NCBI GenBank assembly: GCA_019634415.1
Contig: JAHQVJ010000003.1
Span: 1 to 64,000 of the forward strand
DNA: 64,000 bases
Origin: Myxococcales bacterium
Lineage (GTDB): Bacteria > Myxococcota_A > UBA796 > GCA-2862545
Reading direction: 5' to 3'
The stretch's first letter is position 1; each line of letters opens with the position of its first letter. This document shows positions 32,604 through 40,739 of the stretch, one piece after another. The notes under the pieces are model-generated. The model ran no database searches, had not been told where the DNA came from, and saw only the letters and a list, made by a program, of their open reading frames with translations. Made by a program: the position numbers and the translations under genes.

Positions 32604-34162
32604 TTGCCGGGCTTCACCGTTTTTTTTTCCCCGCCAGAGATGCCGAGGGCCCGCTGCAGCGGAGGCATGGCCTGGGGAACCACACCGCCCACGGCCTTGG
32701 CGGCCGTCTCCACCACGCCTCGGCCGAGGCTCGCGATAGGTCCCTGACGGCCGTAGAAGCCGGCCAGCGTGTCTTCCAAGGAGCCGAGGAAGTAGTCCAG
32801 GTCTTCCTGAGAGGCCACCACGGGTGGCAGGATCTTGATGGCGTTGAGCCCGGGTCCCGGGATCTGAGCGAGGATCCGCTGCTTCTTGTACAGGTCGACG
32901 TGCACCGCGGCGGCGAAGGCGCCGCTGTCGGCCGCCGACAGCAGCTTCTGCTGCGCCATCAGCGTGGGACTCGCACTCTCCTTGAAGTAGACCGTCAGCA
33001 TCAACCCGCGGCCGGCCACGTGGTCGATGCAGTCGTACTTGTCGGCGAGATCGAGGAGCCCCTCGAGCAGGTAGTCTCCCTTCTCCTTGGCCTGCGCAGG
33101 AGCGTCCAGCTCCTCGAGCACCTCGAGGGTGGTCAGCGCCGCCGTCATCGCCAAGTTGTTCTCGGCGAAGGTGGAGAAGTGGTTCAGGCCCGTGCTGAAG
33201 CCAGAGAAGACCTTGTCGTAGATGGTCTCGTCCACCAGCACGGCCCCCACGGGCACCGCACCACCCGACAGGGCCTTCGACGTGGTGAGCATGTCCGGCC
33301 GCACACCCATCTCACGGGTGGCGAACCAGGCTCCGGTGCGACCCAGGCCCGTCTGGACCTCGTCGGCCACCAGGATGGTGCCGTGCTCCTTGCACAGGGT
33401 CTCCGCCTCGCGCAGGTAGCCCGGGTCCACGCGCTGGCCCGTCATGCCCTGGACCGGCTCGAAGATGAAGGCGGCGACGTCGCCCATGCGCAGCTCACGA
33501 CGGAGCTGCGCGATGTTGCCCGGCTGCACGGGCGTGCAGGTGGGCAGGGCCGGATCGATGCCAGCGCGGAGCTGGTCGAAGCCGCAGCACGACATCGCGG
33601 CGTAGGTGCGGCCGTGGAACGCCCCCTCCAGGTAGAGGAAGCGCCGCCTGCCCGTGACGTTGCGCGCGAAGCGCAGCGCCACCTCGGTGCACTCGGTGCC
33701 GCTGTTGGCGAACACCACCTTGCTGAACTGCGGCCCGCCGATCTCCAGCAAGCGCTCCGCCACCAGCCCGCTGAGCACCGAGGCGTTCACCACGGTGAGG
33801 TTGGGCAGGTTCATGGTGAGGACGTCGCCCAGAGCGCGGTGGATCTGGGGATGGTTGCGACCCATCAGGTAGACGCCGCCGCCGCCGAGGAAGTCGAGGA
33901 AGCGGTTGCCCTCGTCGTCCCACAGGTACTGGCCCTCGGCCCGCACGAAGGAGGCGGTCATGCCCGCCACCTCGAACATCTTCATCAGCCGCGGATGCAC
34001 GTGGCGCTTGGCCTTGTGATCCGAGGAGGTGAGCACGTCCTCGATGCGGTCTCGGATGGCGCTGTCGCCTTCGTCTCCCAGATCCGACAGCGGCCCCGTC
34101 TCCAGGGTCGTGTCTTCCTCGGGGGTCGAGGGAACGTCGTTGCTGTCGTCGTCGTGCATCAT
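32600..34162 (-). CDS. Class III PLP-dependent aminotransferase
   Basis: 520 residues. The fold is that of the ornithine/acetylornithine/beta-alanine aminotransferase group: FLDFLGGGGVYLMGRNHP, the PLP phosphate site SGTECTEVALRFAR, GAFHGRTYAAMS, the Asp in LVADEVQTGLGRTG, and the Schiff-base Lys in TTSKALSGGAVPVGAV. It moves an amino group to an aldehyde or ketone. ATG 34162 overlaps the sulfotransferase stop (ATGA). The N-terminal acidic 40 residues and the C-terminal extension are unusual. Its last codons include nine A residues (32620-32628), followed by the stop. Confidence 0.9.
   Translation of the reverse strand: MMHDDDSNDVPSTPEEDTTLETGPLSDLGDEGDSAIRDRIEDVLTSSDHKAKRHVHPRLMKMFEVAGMTASFVRAEGQYLWDDEGNRFLDFLGGGGVYLMGRNHPQIHRALGDVLTMNLPNLTVVNASVLSGLVAERLLEIGGPQFSKVVFANSGTECTEVALRFARNVTGRRRFLYLEGAFHGRTYAAMSCCGFDQLRAGIDPALPTCTPVQPGNIAQLRRELRMGDVAAFIFEPVQGMTGQRVDPGYLREAETLCKEHGTILVADEVQTGLGRTGAWFATREMGVRPDMLTTSKALSGGAVPVGAVLVDETIYDKVFSGFSTGLNHFSTFAENNLAMTAALTTLEVLEELDAPAQAKEKGDYLLEGLLDLADKYDCIDHVAGRGLMLTVYFKESASPTLMAQQKLLSAADSGAFAAAVHVDLYKKQRILAQIPGPGLNAIKILPPVVASQEDLDYFLGSLEDTLAGFYGRQGPIASLGRGVVETAAKAVGGVVPQAMPPLQRALGISGGEKKTVKPGN
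32620..32628 (-). other. A9 homopolymer, possible slippage site
   Basis: On the minus strand the codons read GAA AAA AAA ACG, giving the slippery arrangement A AAA AAA. A shift of -1 at this run leaves the aminotransferase frame and enters the GMC frame, which is open from here onward. The zero frame stops 18 bases later (TGA 32602-32600). It could serve ribosomal or transcriptional slippage, or be a sequencing-sensitive run. Confidence 0.4.
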
Positions 34163-35304
34163 GGCAGATCCTCGTGCGCGCGGTCGTAGCCGAACGCGTC
34201 GAATGCTGGCCGCCACCAGTCATAGACCTCGTCGCGCGAGCGTGCGTCGAGGGTGAGTCGGTTGCGACGATACCCCGCGAGGCTCTTCACGTACCTACGC
34301 AGGGGGGTGCGAGCGCGCTCGAACCCTGGAAGCTTCAGGTGATCGAAGATTCGCTCCACGAAGTCCATCTCGTTGCCGACGAGCTCGGAGTAGCGCACCT
34401 CGAAGAAGTTCTCCTCAGGGATGAGCCGTCGGTCCTCCACCACGCGCTCGAAGACGCGCTGGCCGAGTGCCAGCGTCTGCTGCTTGCGCATCAGCTCCAC
34501 GTCCTGCTCGGGCAGGTGGAAGAAGTTCTCCCAGTCGGTGTGCGAGCGCATGTGCAGCGTGCTCGCGAACACCTCGTAGGGATGTCGGTGGATGTGCACG
34601 AACTTCGCGTTGGGGAACATCTCGAGGATCAGCCGAATGCGCGCGGTGTGCGTGCAGGACTTCACCACCACGCGCGACCCGTCCGTCTGCAGCATGATCT
34701 TCTTGAGGAAGTAGCGGAACGCTTCCTTCCAGCGGTCCTTCTCCTCCCGCTTGCACTCGACGAAGTCGACGTAGCGCTCGTAGCGGGCGGCGTGCTGCGG
34801 GAACATGAAGGCGACGTAGGGCGACAAGCCGGTGAGCTTGGCCAGCGCGATCTCGTCCTCGGCGGCCTCGTTCCAGCCGTGCTTGACGTTGTCGTAGGTG
34901 CGCGTGCCCGTCATGAGGCCCGCCGCCACCTTGGGAACCACGTTCGCCGTGGTCAGGAAGCAGCTGGGGAACACCACCTGGAACACGGTGGGGTAGGTGT
35001 GGCCCGGCAGCCGACCCAGCAGGTTGTGTAGGTGGGTGGTGCCGCTGCGCCAGTGGCCGATGACGAACAGCGGCTCGGGATCCAGCTCGATGTTGGCCAG
35101 CGCGCGTCCGAATCGCGCGTCCTCCAGGCGGCCGAGGGCAGTGGCGCCCAGCGAGAAGGCGCCCACCCATGCCAGGCGATGGAGGTAGGTGGCGTCCACC
35201 CGATAGCCGTTGGCTCCGAGGAGCTTCAGCCAGTCCTGCGTCTCGATGCCGGTGATGAGCTGGTCGGTGGACCAGCGCTTCTGAACGGGGGTTGTGGCGG
35301 CCAT
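34159..35304 (-). CDS. PAPS-dependent sulfotransferase
   Basis: 381 residues. The 5'-phosphosulfate loop is FVIGHWRSGTTHLHNLL, with the invariant Arg-Ser-Gly-Thr-Thr. The 3'-phosphate site is the later VHIHRHPYEVFAST (Arg, His and Ser). The catalytic His and the helix pattern match the cytosolic/golgi-type sulfotransferase 3 group found in bacteria. It transfers sulfate from PAPS to a hydroxyl or amine; the acceptor is unknown. The start ATG 35304 overlaps the TGA of the upstream gene (ATGA). The longer frame upstream to 36192 has no support. Confidence 0.88.
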   Translation of the reverse strand: MAATTPVQKRWSTDQLITGIETQDWLKLLGANGYRVDATYLHRLAWVGAFSLGATALGRLEDARFGRALANIELDPEPLFVIGHWRSGTTHLHNLLGRLPGHTYPTVFQVVFPSCFLTTANVVPKVAAGLMTGTRTYDNVKHGWNEAAEDEIALAKLTGLSPYVAFMFPQHAARYERYVDFVECKREEKDRWKEAFRYFLKKIMLQTDGSRVVVKSCTHTARIRLILEMFPNAKFVHIHRHPYEVFASTLHMRSHTDWENFFHLPEQDVELMRKQQTLALGQRVFERVVEDRRLIPEENFFEVRYSELVGNEMDFVERIFDHLKLPGFERARTPLRRYVKSLAGYRRNRLTLDARSRDEVYDWWRPAFDAFGYDRAHEDLP

Positions 35305-35702
35305 CAGGCCTCCTCGGTGCTCGGTCGCACGATGGCAGCGACATCTGGGGCATCGGCGTAGGCGAAGGTCATCATCGCTCGCAATGCCTCGTACAACTGC
35401 CGCTGGGTGTAGGTGGTGGAGCGCTCCCAGGTCTCCAGGTACTCCGCACGCTCCGAGGGCTTCGCGCTGGCGAAGGTCGCTCCCGGGGTGCGGGCCCAGG
35501 CTCCGAACCCCAGGTTGAAGGTCTGCAGCAGCGCGCGGATCTGGCCGCGGGAGAAGGGAGGCATGCGCCCCACGTACCCCTCCACCCACGCCACTACCTG
35601 CACGTCCTCTCCGTCGAGGTCGATGACCTTGTCGCGCGGGAACATCGTCTGCCCGAGGGCCGCCACGATGCGCTTCTCGAGGTCGGTCAGCATAGGCTGC
35701 AC
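35304..35702 (-). CDS. Small GMC-associated subunit (gluconate 2-dehydrogenase subunit 3-like)
   Basis: 132 residues. The pattern LTDLEKRIVAALGQTMFP at the start and ERAEYLETWERSTTYTQRQL near the end resembles the small subunit that accompanies membrane-type GMC dehydrogenases. No twin-arginine signal is present. It is the first gene of the cassette and overlaps the sulfotransferase by ATGA. The distant GMC gene in the same cassette supports the call, but similarity is weak by eye. Confidence 0.55.
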   Translation of the reverse strand: MQPMLTDLEKRIVAALGQTMFPRDKVIDLDGEDVQVVAWVEGYVGRMPPFSRGQIRALLQTFNLGFGAWARTPGATFASAKPSERAEYLETWERSTTYTQRQLYEALRAMMTFAYADAPDVAAIVRPSTEEA

Positions 35703-35787
35703 CCTCTATAGATGTGGCTGGCGACGTCCAGATCTTTTCGGTAACCAAGCGGTGTGGCCCCACGTACAGGGCCCACGGAGGTCGAGC

Positions 35788-36003
35788 ATGACGAAGTACC
35801 TGGCGCCCATGTTCCTCGTTCTGGCCGCTTGTAGTGGTGAGGGCGAGGCCTGCACCGACAACGAGTTCAGCTGCGATGGGCAGCTGCTCATGCAGTGTGT
35901 GGATGGTGCGCTGGTGGAGCACGCAGACTGCGCCGTCGACGGTGGAGAATGCGACGCGGCCATGGGGCACTGCCACATGGACGACACCATGGGCACGATG
36001 TAG
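35788..36003 (+). CDS. Small Cys-rich lipoprotein
   Basis: 71 residues. ATG 35788 is preceded by GGAGG. The N-terminus MTKYLAPMFLVLAACSGEG is a clear lipoprotein signal (lipobox LAAC). The mature part of about 56 residues has six more Cys (CTDNEFSCDGQLLMQCVDG, DCAVDGGECDAAMGHC), probably three disulphides, and Met/His-rich ends (GHCHMDDTMGTM) that could bind metal. The frame is hidden inside a longer open frame beginning at 35413. Family unknown. Confidence 0.7.
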   Translation: MTKYLAPMFLVLAACSGEGEACTDNEFSCDGQLLMQCVDGALVEHADCAVDGGECDAAMGHCHMDDTMGTM

Positions 36004-36005
36004 CG

Positions 36006-36040
36006 GCGTTCGGCGTTCAGTGCGCTGACAGCTGACAGCC
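36006..36040. repeat. Second copy of the GCGTTCGGC/CTGACAG repeat
   Basis: GCGTTCGGCGTTCAG (36006-36020) is identical to 30952-30966, and CTGACAGCTGACAGCC (36025-36040) matches the unit at 31010 over its first 12 bases. It begins 3 bases after a stop codon. The rest of the gap to 36124 has no recognised feature. Confidence 0.55.
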
Positions 36041-36124
36041 ACCACCCGATACGAACCCCCACCGACCCCGGCTGGCTCCGATGCAGCGGGAGCGGTTAGC
36101 CCGACAGCGGTTGCTGGGGGCCCC

Positions 36125-36652
36125 ATGAAGTTCAACCTGACCGACGAGATCCCGTTCGAGCGCGAGCTCGTCTTCTCCACGCACCGCGACAAGCTGGTCG
36201 AGCTGGTGCCCTACCTCCCCAACGTGGACTCCGTGGTGATCCAGTCCAGGGAGGAAGACGGAGACGTCGTGCGTCTGGTCAACGAGTGGACGGGGGCCAG
36301 CTCGGACGTGCCCGCCGTGGTGCGCCCAGTGCTCAAGCCCGAGCATCTGTCTTGGGTCGACCGGGCCACGTGGGACGTGGCGAAGTGGCGATGCGACTGG
36401 CAGATCACCATCTCTGCGTTGCCCGAGGTCGTCACTGCAAAGGGAAGCAACACCTTCGTCGACGAGGGAGGGGAGACCCTCATCCAGATGACGGGGGAGT
36501 TCGTGATTCACCCCGACAAGGTTCCCGGGGTGCCTTCTTTCGTGGCGCGCCGGGCCGCGGGGCCCCTCGAGAAGTTCGTGGTGGGGCTGCTCCAGCCCAA
36601 CTTGAGGCGCAGCAATCAGGCTGTGTTGCAGTACCTCGAAGACAACGCTTGA
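36125..36652 (+). CDS. SRPBCC/START-like protein
   Basis: 175 residues. The start MKFNLTDEIPFERELVFSTHRD and the alternating strands (VVRLVNEWTG, DWQITISALP, LIQMTGEFVIHP) ending in a long helix (EKFVVGLLQPNLRRSNQAV) fit an SRPBCC/START-like fold, of the DUF2505-type kind. Such proteins bind hydrophobic ligands. No catalytic residues are recognisable. ATG 36125 is the first start. It stands alone on the plus strand between two surface lipoprotein genes. Confidence 0.7.
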   Translation: MKFNLTDEIPFERELVFSTHRDKLVELVPYLPNVDSVVIQSREEDGDVVRLVNEWTGASSDVPAVVRPVLKPEHLSWVDRATWDVAKWRCDWQITISALPEVVTAKGSNTFVDEGGETLIQMTGEFVIHPDKVPGVPSFVARRAAGPLEKFVVGLLQPNLRRSNQAVLQYLEDNA

Positions 36653-36778
36653 TCCCGTAGATCAGTCGCCGCACTGACGGCGGTCCAGATGGACGGGAAT
36701 GAAACGCGCCAGACGGGGAAGCGCACGGCGTATGGAACGTGGTACGGTGCGCGGCAGGCCCCCGGGGGAGACGAGGAA

Positions 36779-38995
36779 ATGACATCCATGGTTCATGCAC
36801 TTGCCATCATGCTTCTCGGCGGTTGCTCCCCCGATACTCCGGAGCTCGTGGATGAGGGAATCTCCCCTTTCCTCGACAGTGATGGGGACGGCATCACCGA
36901 TGTCGACGAGATCAACCGCAGCCAGACCGACCCGTACCATCCCGACAGCGACCGGGATGGGCTGACGGACGGGCAGGAGGAGAACCGCTTCCAGACGGAT
37001 CCCCTCGACCCCGACACGGACTCCGATGGTCTGTCTGACTTCGACGAGCTCAACATCTACGGTACCAGCCCCCGCGTGGCCGATTCCGACCAGGATGGCT
37101 TCCGCGATGGCGAAGAGCTCGACGTGCTCGGCACCGACCCCACCACGGACGACACCGACGGGGACGGCCTGCACGACAAGGAAGAGGGCGACGAGCACGG
37201 AACGGATCCGCTCGACCGCGACACGGACGGCGACGGCATCTTCGACGGTCAGGAGGTCGACCGGGGCACCAATCCCCTCAACCCCGACACCGACGGTGAT
37301 GGCCTGAGCGACTTCGAGGAGGTTCGCATCCAGCAGACCGACCCGATGAGCTCGGACACCGACGGCGACGGCCTGTCCGACGGGGAGGAGCTGCTCAACA
37401 CCGGCACCGATCCCCTCGCCGCGGACACGGATCTCGATGGTGTGTGGGATGCGGACGAGTACCGGGAGGGCACCGACCCCTTCGTGGGAGACACCGACCG
37501 CGACGGTCTGGGAGACGGCGCCGAGCTCGATCCCGACTTCAACTCCGATCCCCTCGACATGGACACCGACGACGACGAGTTGACGGACTTCGAAGAGTGG
37601 ATCATCAACACCAACCCGCTCCGGGTGGACACGGACGGTGACGGCCTGCGCGACGTGGACGAGCGCCGCGCCACCGAGACGGACCCCACGGACTTCGACA
37701 CCGACGACGACGGGCTGTCGGATGGGTTCGAGCTGGGCAACAACGACGACATCCTTCCCAGCGGCACCAGCCCCTTCAACCCCGACACCGACGGGGACGG
37801 CCTGCTCGACGGTGACGAGGTCAACGTCACGGGCACCGACCCGCTGAACATGGACACCGACTCCGACGGTCTGCTCGACGGTCAGGAGCTGGAGGTCTAC
37901 GGCTCCAACCCGCTCGAGGTCGACAGCGACCTGGACGGCATCGACGACGGCGACGAGGTGGCCATCTACGGCACCCAGCCAGCACTGCCCGACACCGACG
38001 GGGACAACCTGGAGGATGGCGAGGAGATCTTCACGCACGGCACCGACCCCCTCGATCCCGACATGGACGACGACGGGGCTCTGGACGGTGAGGAGATCAA
38101 CGACTGGGCCACGGACACCCGCAACCGCGACAGCGACGGTGACGGCCTGTCCGACGGCGACGAGATCTACCTGTACGGGACCGACCCCGCGAGCGCCGAC
38201 GACGACGGCGGCGGCAGCAACGACGGAGCCGAGATCGGCAGCGACACGGATCCGCTCGACGCCCTCGACGACGAGGCGTGCGCCTACCCCGACAACGCCA
38301 TCTCCGCGTCGTTGGACCCGAGCGGCCCGGACATCGCGCCCGTCTATGTGCGCGTCACCTGGGACGGCATCGTCAACGGCGGCAGCTTCGAGGACGTCGA
38401 CTACCGCACCTCGAACCGCTCTGCTCGCATCCAGTTCGACTTCCTCGACGCGGCTCAGTCGCCGATGTGCACCATCCGCTACGACCTGTCGGCCACCACG
38501 AGCGCTCGCGCGGTGTGGGCGGCGAATGGCGGCGGAGATCTGTACAACACCTTCGATCTGGTGTTGGCTGGTGGGAACAGCACCTGCAACACGGTGGACC
38601 CGGCCAACCACGGCGGGTTCACGGATCTGCGAGCGCTGCTGGAGGCAGTCCCCTGGGGCGTGGGCTACGGCTCCCTGTCGCAGCACGCGGTGTCCTACGA
38701 GAGCAAGGTCACCAACGGCAAGGGCAACTGGGCGCTCGACTACGAGCCCTACATCCTCGGCGCCTACCTGAGCATGGACCAGCGGTCGGCCACCGAGGTG
38801 GCATGGGCCTTCGGCTACGAGGCGGCGTGTGACGTGGTCTCGACCGACAAGAACGATGACTTCATCAAGGTCGAGTCCAACACCTTCGCAGTGAGCGAGG
38901 AGTACTTCGAGGTCGGCAACGACTACGCGGATCTGCTGGACAACGGCGACATCGATCTGCTGTTCGTGTTCGAGGTCGTCGACGCGCTGCCCTAG
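36779..38995 (+). CDS. Thrombospondin type 3 repeat lipoprotein
   Basis: 738 residues. The start MTSMVHALAIMLLGGCSPDT is a lipoprotein signal (lipobox LGGC); ATG 36788 is an alternative. Residues about 30-490 hold roughly two dozen Asp-rich units with the consensus TDPxxxDTDGDGLxDGEE, the calcium-binding thrombospondin type 3/OmpA-associated repeat. The last 240 residues form a separate beta domain with Cys residues (SPMCTIRYDLSATTSARAVW). The repeats form a calcium-stabilised stalk that projects the C-terminal domain from the outer membrane. The ligand is unknown. Confidence 0.85.
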   Translation: MTSMVHALAIMLLGGCSPDTPELVDEGISPFLDSDGDGITDVDEINRSQTDPYHPDSDRDGLTDGQEENRFQTDPLDPDTDSDGLSDFDELNIYGTSPRVADSDQDGFRDGEELDVLGTDPTTDDTDGDGLHDKEEGDEHGTDPLDRDTDGDGIFDGQEVDRGTNPLNPDTDGDGLSDFEEVRIQQTDPMSSDTDGDGLSDGEELLNTGTDPLAADTDLDGVWDADEYREGTDPFVGDTDRDGLGDGAELDPDFNSDPLDMDTDDDELTDFEEWIINTNPLRVDTDGDGLRDVDERRATETDPTDFDTDDDGLSDGFELGNNDDILPSGTSPFNPDTDGDGLLDGDEVNVTGTDPLNMDTDSDGLLDGQELEVYGSNPLEVDSDLDGIDDGDEVAIYGTQPALPDTDGDNLEDGEEIFTHGTDPLDPDMDDDGALDGEEINDWATDTRNRDSDGDGLSDGDEIYLYGTDPASADDDGGGSNDGAEIGSDTDPLDALDDEACAYPDNAISASLDPSGPDIAPVYVRVTWDGIVNGGSFEDVDYRTSNRSARIQFDFLDAAQSPMCTIRYDLSATTSARAVWAANGGGDLYNTFDLVLAGGNSTCNTVDPANHGGFTDLRALLEAVPWGVGYGSLSQHAVSYESKVTNGKGNWALDYEPYILGAYLSMDQRSATEVAWAFGYEAACDVVSTDKNDDFIKVESNTFAVSEEYFEVGNDYADLLDNGDIDLLFVFEVVDALP

Positions 38996-39011
38996 GGCGT
39001 ACTTCGGAATC

Positions 39012-39098
39012 CCGCGCGACTGTGTCGCGCGGCCTTCTTCGGCTCGAGACGCCAGCGTGAGGCCTGCCTTCCCACCTGTAGGGGAGGCAGGCCTCGCT
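39012..39098. terminator. Two strong hairpins between convergent genes
   Basis: CCGCGCGAC/GTCGCGCGG with a TGT loop (39012-39032) and GAGGCCTGCCT (39059-39069) paired with AGGCAGGCCTC (39085-39095) lie between the plus-strand lipoprotein stop and the HU gene. They are good candidates for termination of the lipoprotein transcript. The remaining sequence to 39255 has no gene or other structure that I can see. Confidence 0.6.
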
Positions 39099-39255
39099 GC
39101 GTTTGGGCGCCCCCGCGGGCTCCTGCGGCCCAGGTGCACCTACGGGCTCCATCCGCGTCGAGCGAGCCAGCCGCCTGGAGGGAGGTAGCTCCCCGATGAG
39201 GGCGTCCGCGACGAGGCGTGCGAACGCGCGAACGCAGGGAAGGATCCAAAGAAAG

Positions 39256-39282
39256 AGGGCGCTGGGGAAACCCCAGCGCCCT
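39256..39282 (-). terminator. Rho-independent terminator of the HU gene
   Basis: AGGGCGCTGGGG (39256-39267), an AAA loop and CCCCAGCGCCCT (39271-39282) form a perfect 12-bp stem. Read on the minus strand it is followed by CTTTCTTT, a T-rich tail. It lies 37 bp after the HU stop, the expected place for its terminator. Confidence 0.8.
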
Positions 39283-39319
39283 GGTGCCGACGGATTGGAT
39301 CCGCCGGAAGGAGCTGCTT

Positions 39320-39613
39320 CTAGCGCTCCACGCGCTCGCGCAGCGTCTTGCCCGGCTTGAAGTAGGCGTAGTTCTTGGCCGGGATGTTGATCTTCGCGCC
39401 CGTGGCCGGGTTGGTGCCCTTACGAGCAGCACGGCGGCGGGTGCCGAACGTTCCGAAGCCGGGGATCACCACCTTGCGGCCAGCATCCAGCTCGACCGCG
39501 ATGATGCCCTCGCCGGACTCGGCGCTGAAGATCGCGTTGATGACCTCGAGGGACTTGGCCTTCGAGAGTCCGGTCTTGGTGGCCAGCTTGGCCGCCATCT
39601 CGCCTTTGTTCAT
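39320..39613 (-). CDS. hup: HU-family DNA-binding protein
   Basis: 97 residues, normal HU length. It has MNKGEMAAKLATKTGLSKAKS, the conserved dimer core VIPGFGTFGTRRRAAR and the DNA-binding arm with the invariant NPATGAKINIPAKN, then FKPGKTLRERV. It binds and bends DNA non-specifically as a nucleoid protein. ATG 39613 follows GAGGGAGG. A strong terminator (39256-39282) lies downstream. The upstream gap to rsmI (39614-39878) must hold the divergent promoters; no clear -35/-10 pair is visible. Confidence 0.95.
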   Translation of the reverse strand: MNKGEMAAKLATKTGLSKAKSLEVINAIFSAESGEGIIAVELDAGRKVVIPGFGTFGTRRRAARKGTNPATGAKINIPAKNYAYFKPGKTLRERVER

Positions 39614-39878
39614 AACGAACCTCCCTCATGTGGGGTGAAGCGAGAGGAGTGTAAAACGTGATCCGCACCACGTCCTCCCTTCCGGCGCATTTCGCCGAAA
39701 ATTCCTGTCCGAGGTGGGGTTTCAGGAGGTCGTTTTGGGCGTCGAGAATGGGCTTGGAAACAGACTTTTTCCATACGAACTAGATCCTCGGCCTGCTCGG
39801 GAGGGACGACCCTGTGTTGGTGGGGATCCTTGGGATCTCGGGTGCTGAGGGTGGTGCGCGGACGGTTACGAGCTGGGC

Positions 39879-40739
39879 GTGACCGGTACGTTGTTCGTGG
39901 TGGCGCTTCCCATCGGCGACCTCGCCGACCTGTCCCCGCGTGCCCGGGAGGTGCTGACCCGTGTGTCCTGCATCGCGGCGGAGGACACACGGGTGACGCG
40001 CAGCCTGCTCCAGCGGGCCGGGCTGCCCGTACCCAAGCTGGTGAGCTACCACGACCACAACGAGCGCTCGCGAGCGGCGTCCCTGTGCAGCCAGCTGCTG
40101 GCCGGGCGTGACGTGGCGTTGGTCAGCGACGCCGGCACCCCCTTGGTGAGCGACCCCGGCTACCGCCTGGTGAGCGCCGCCGTGGACGCCGGGGTGCGTG
40201 TGGTCGCGGTTCCTGGACCCTGCGCGGCCATCGCGGCCCTGTCTGCCTCTGGGCTTCCGCCCGATCGGTTCGTGGTGCTGGGCTTCCTGCCGCGGGACGC
40301 GGGTCGCAGGACCGCCTTGCTGGAGCGCTATCGATACGAGGTGGCCACCTTGCTGCTCTACGCTGCCCCCCATCGCCTGTTGGCGGTGCTCGAGGCGTTG
40401 CAGGAGGCTTGGGGCGATCGACGCATCGCCGTGGCCCGCAACCTCACCAAGGCCACCGAGGCATGGTTCCGGGGCAGCGTGGCCCAGACCCGTGAGGCGC
40501 TGCGAGAGGAGGCCGAGGCCGGACTGCTCCGAGGCGAGCACACGCTGGTGGTGGAAGGGGCGACGGAGCCACCCCCTCCGGACGACCGGATAGAGGCCCT
40601 CATCGATGCGCTGGTAGGGGTGGGGCTGTCCGCCTCCGACGTTCGCGACGTGGTGGCTCGAGTCTACGAGCGCCCTCGTCGATGGGTCTACCAGCGCGCA
40701 CTGCGCGCACGACAACCCGATTCCGGAGAGACGAGCTGA
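39879..40739 (+). CDS. rsmI: 16S rRNA (cytidine(1402)-2'-O)-methyltransferase
   Basis: 286 residues, matching RsmI. It methylates the 2'-O of C1402 in the 30S decoding centre using SAM. The tetrapyrrole-methylase fold shows TLFVVALPIGDLADLSPRAR, IAAEDTRVTRSLL, the signature SDAGTPLVSDPGYRLV and VPGPCAAIAALSASGLPPDR. The start is GTG 39879. Its TGA (40737-40739) overlaps the next ATG (40739) by one base, so the two genes are coupled. No rsmH is nearby. Confidence 0.95.
   Translation: MTGTLFVVALPIGDLADLSPRAREVLTRVSCIAAEDTRVTRSLLQRAGLPVPKLVSYHDHNERSRAASLCSQLLAGRDVALVSDAGTPLVSDPGYRLVSAAVDAGVRVVAVPGPCAAIAALSASGLPPDRFVVLGFLPRDAGRRTALLERYRYEVATLLLYAAPHRLLAVLEALQEAWGDRRIAVARNLTKATEAWFRGSVAQTREALREEAEAGLLRGEHTLVVEGATEPPPPDDRIEALIDALVGVGLSASDVRDVVARVYERPRRWVYQRALRARQPDSGETS

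Noticed and set aside
36860..38260. DNA-level tandem repeat array
   Set aside because: The repeats are protein-level TSP3 units with diverged codons, not a recent DNA amplification.
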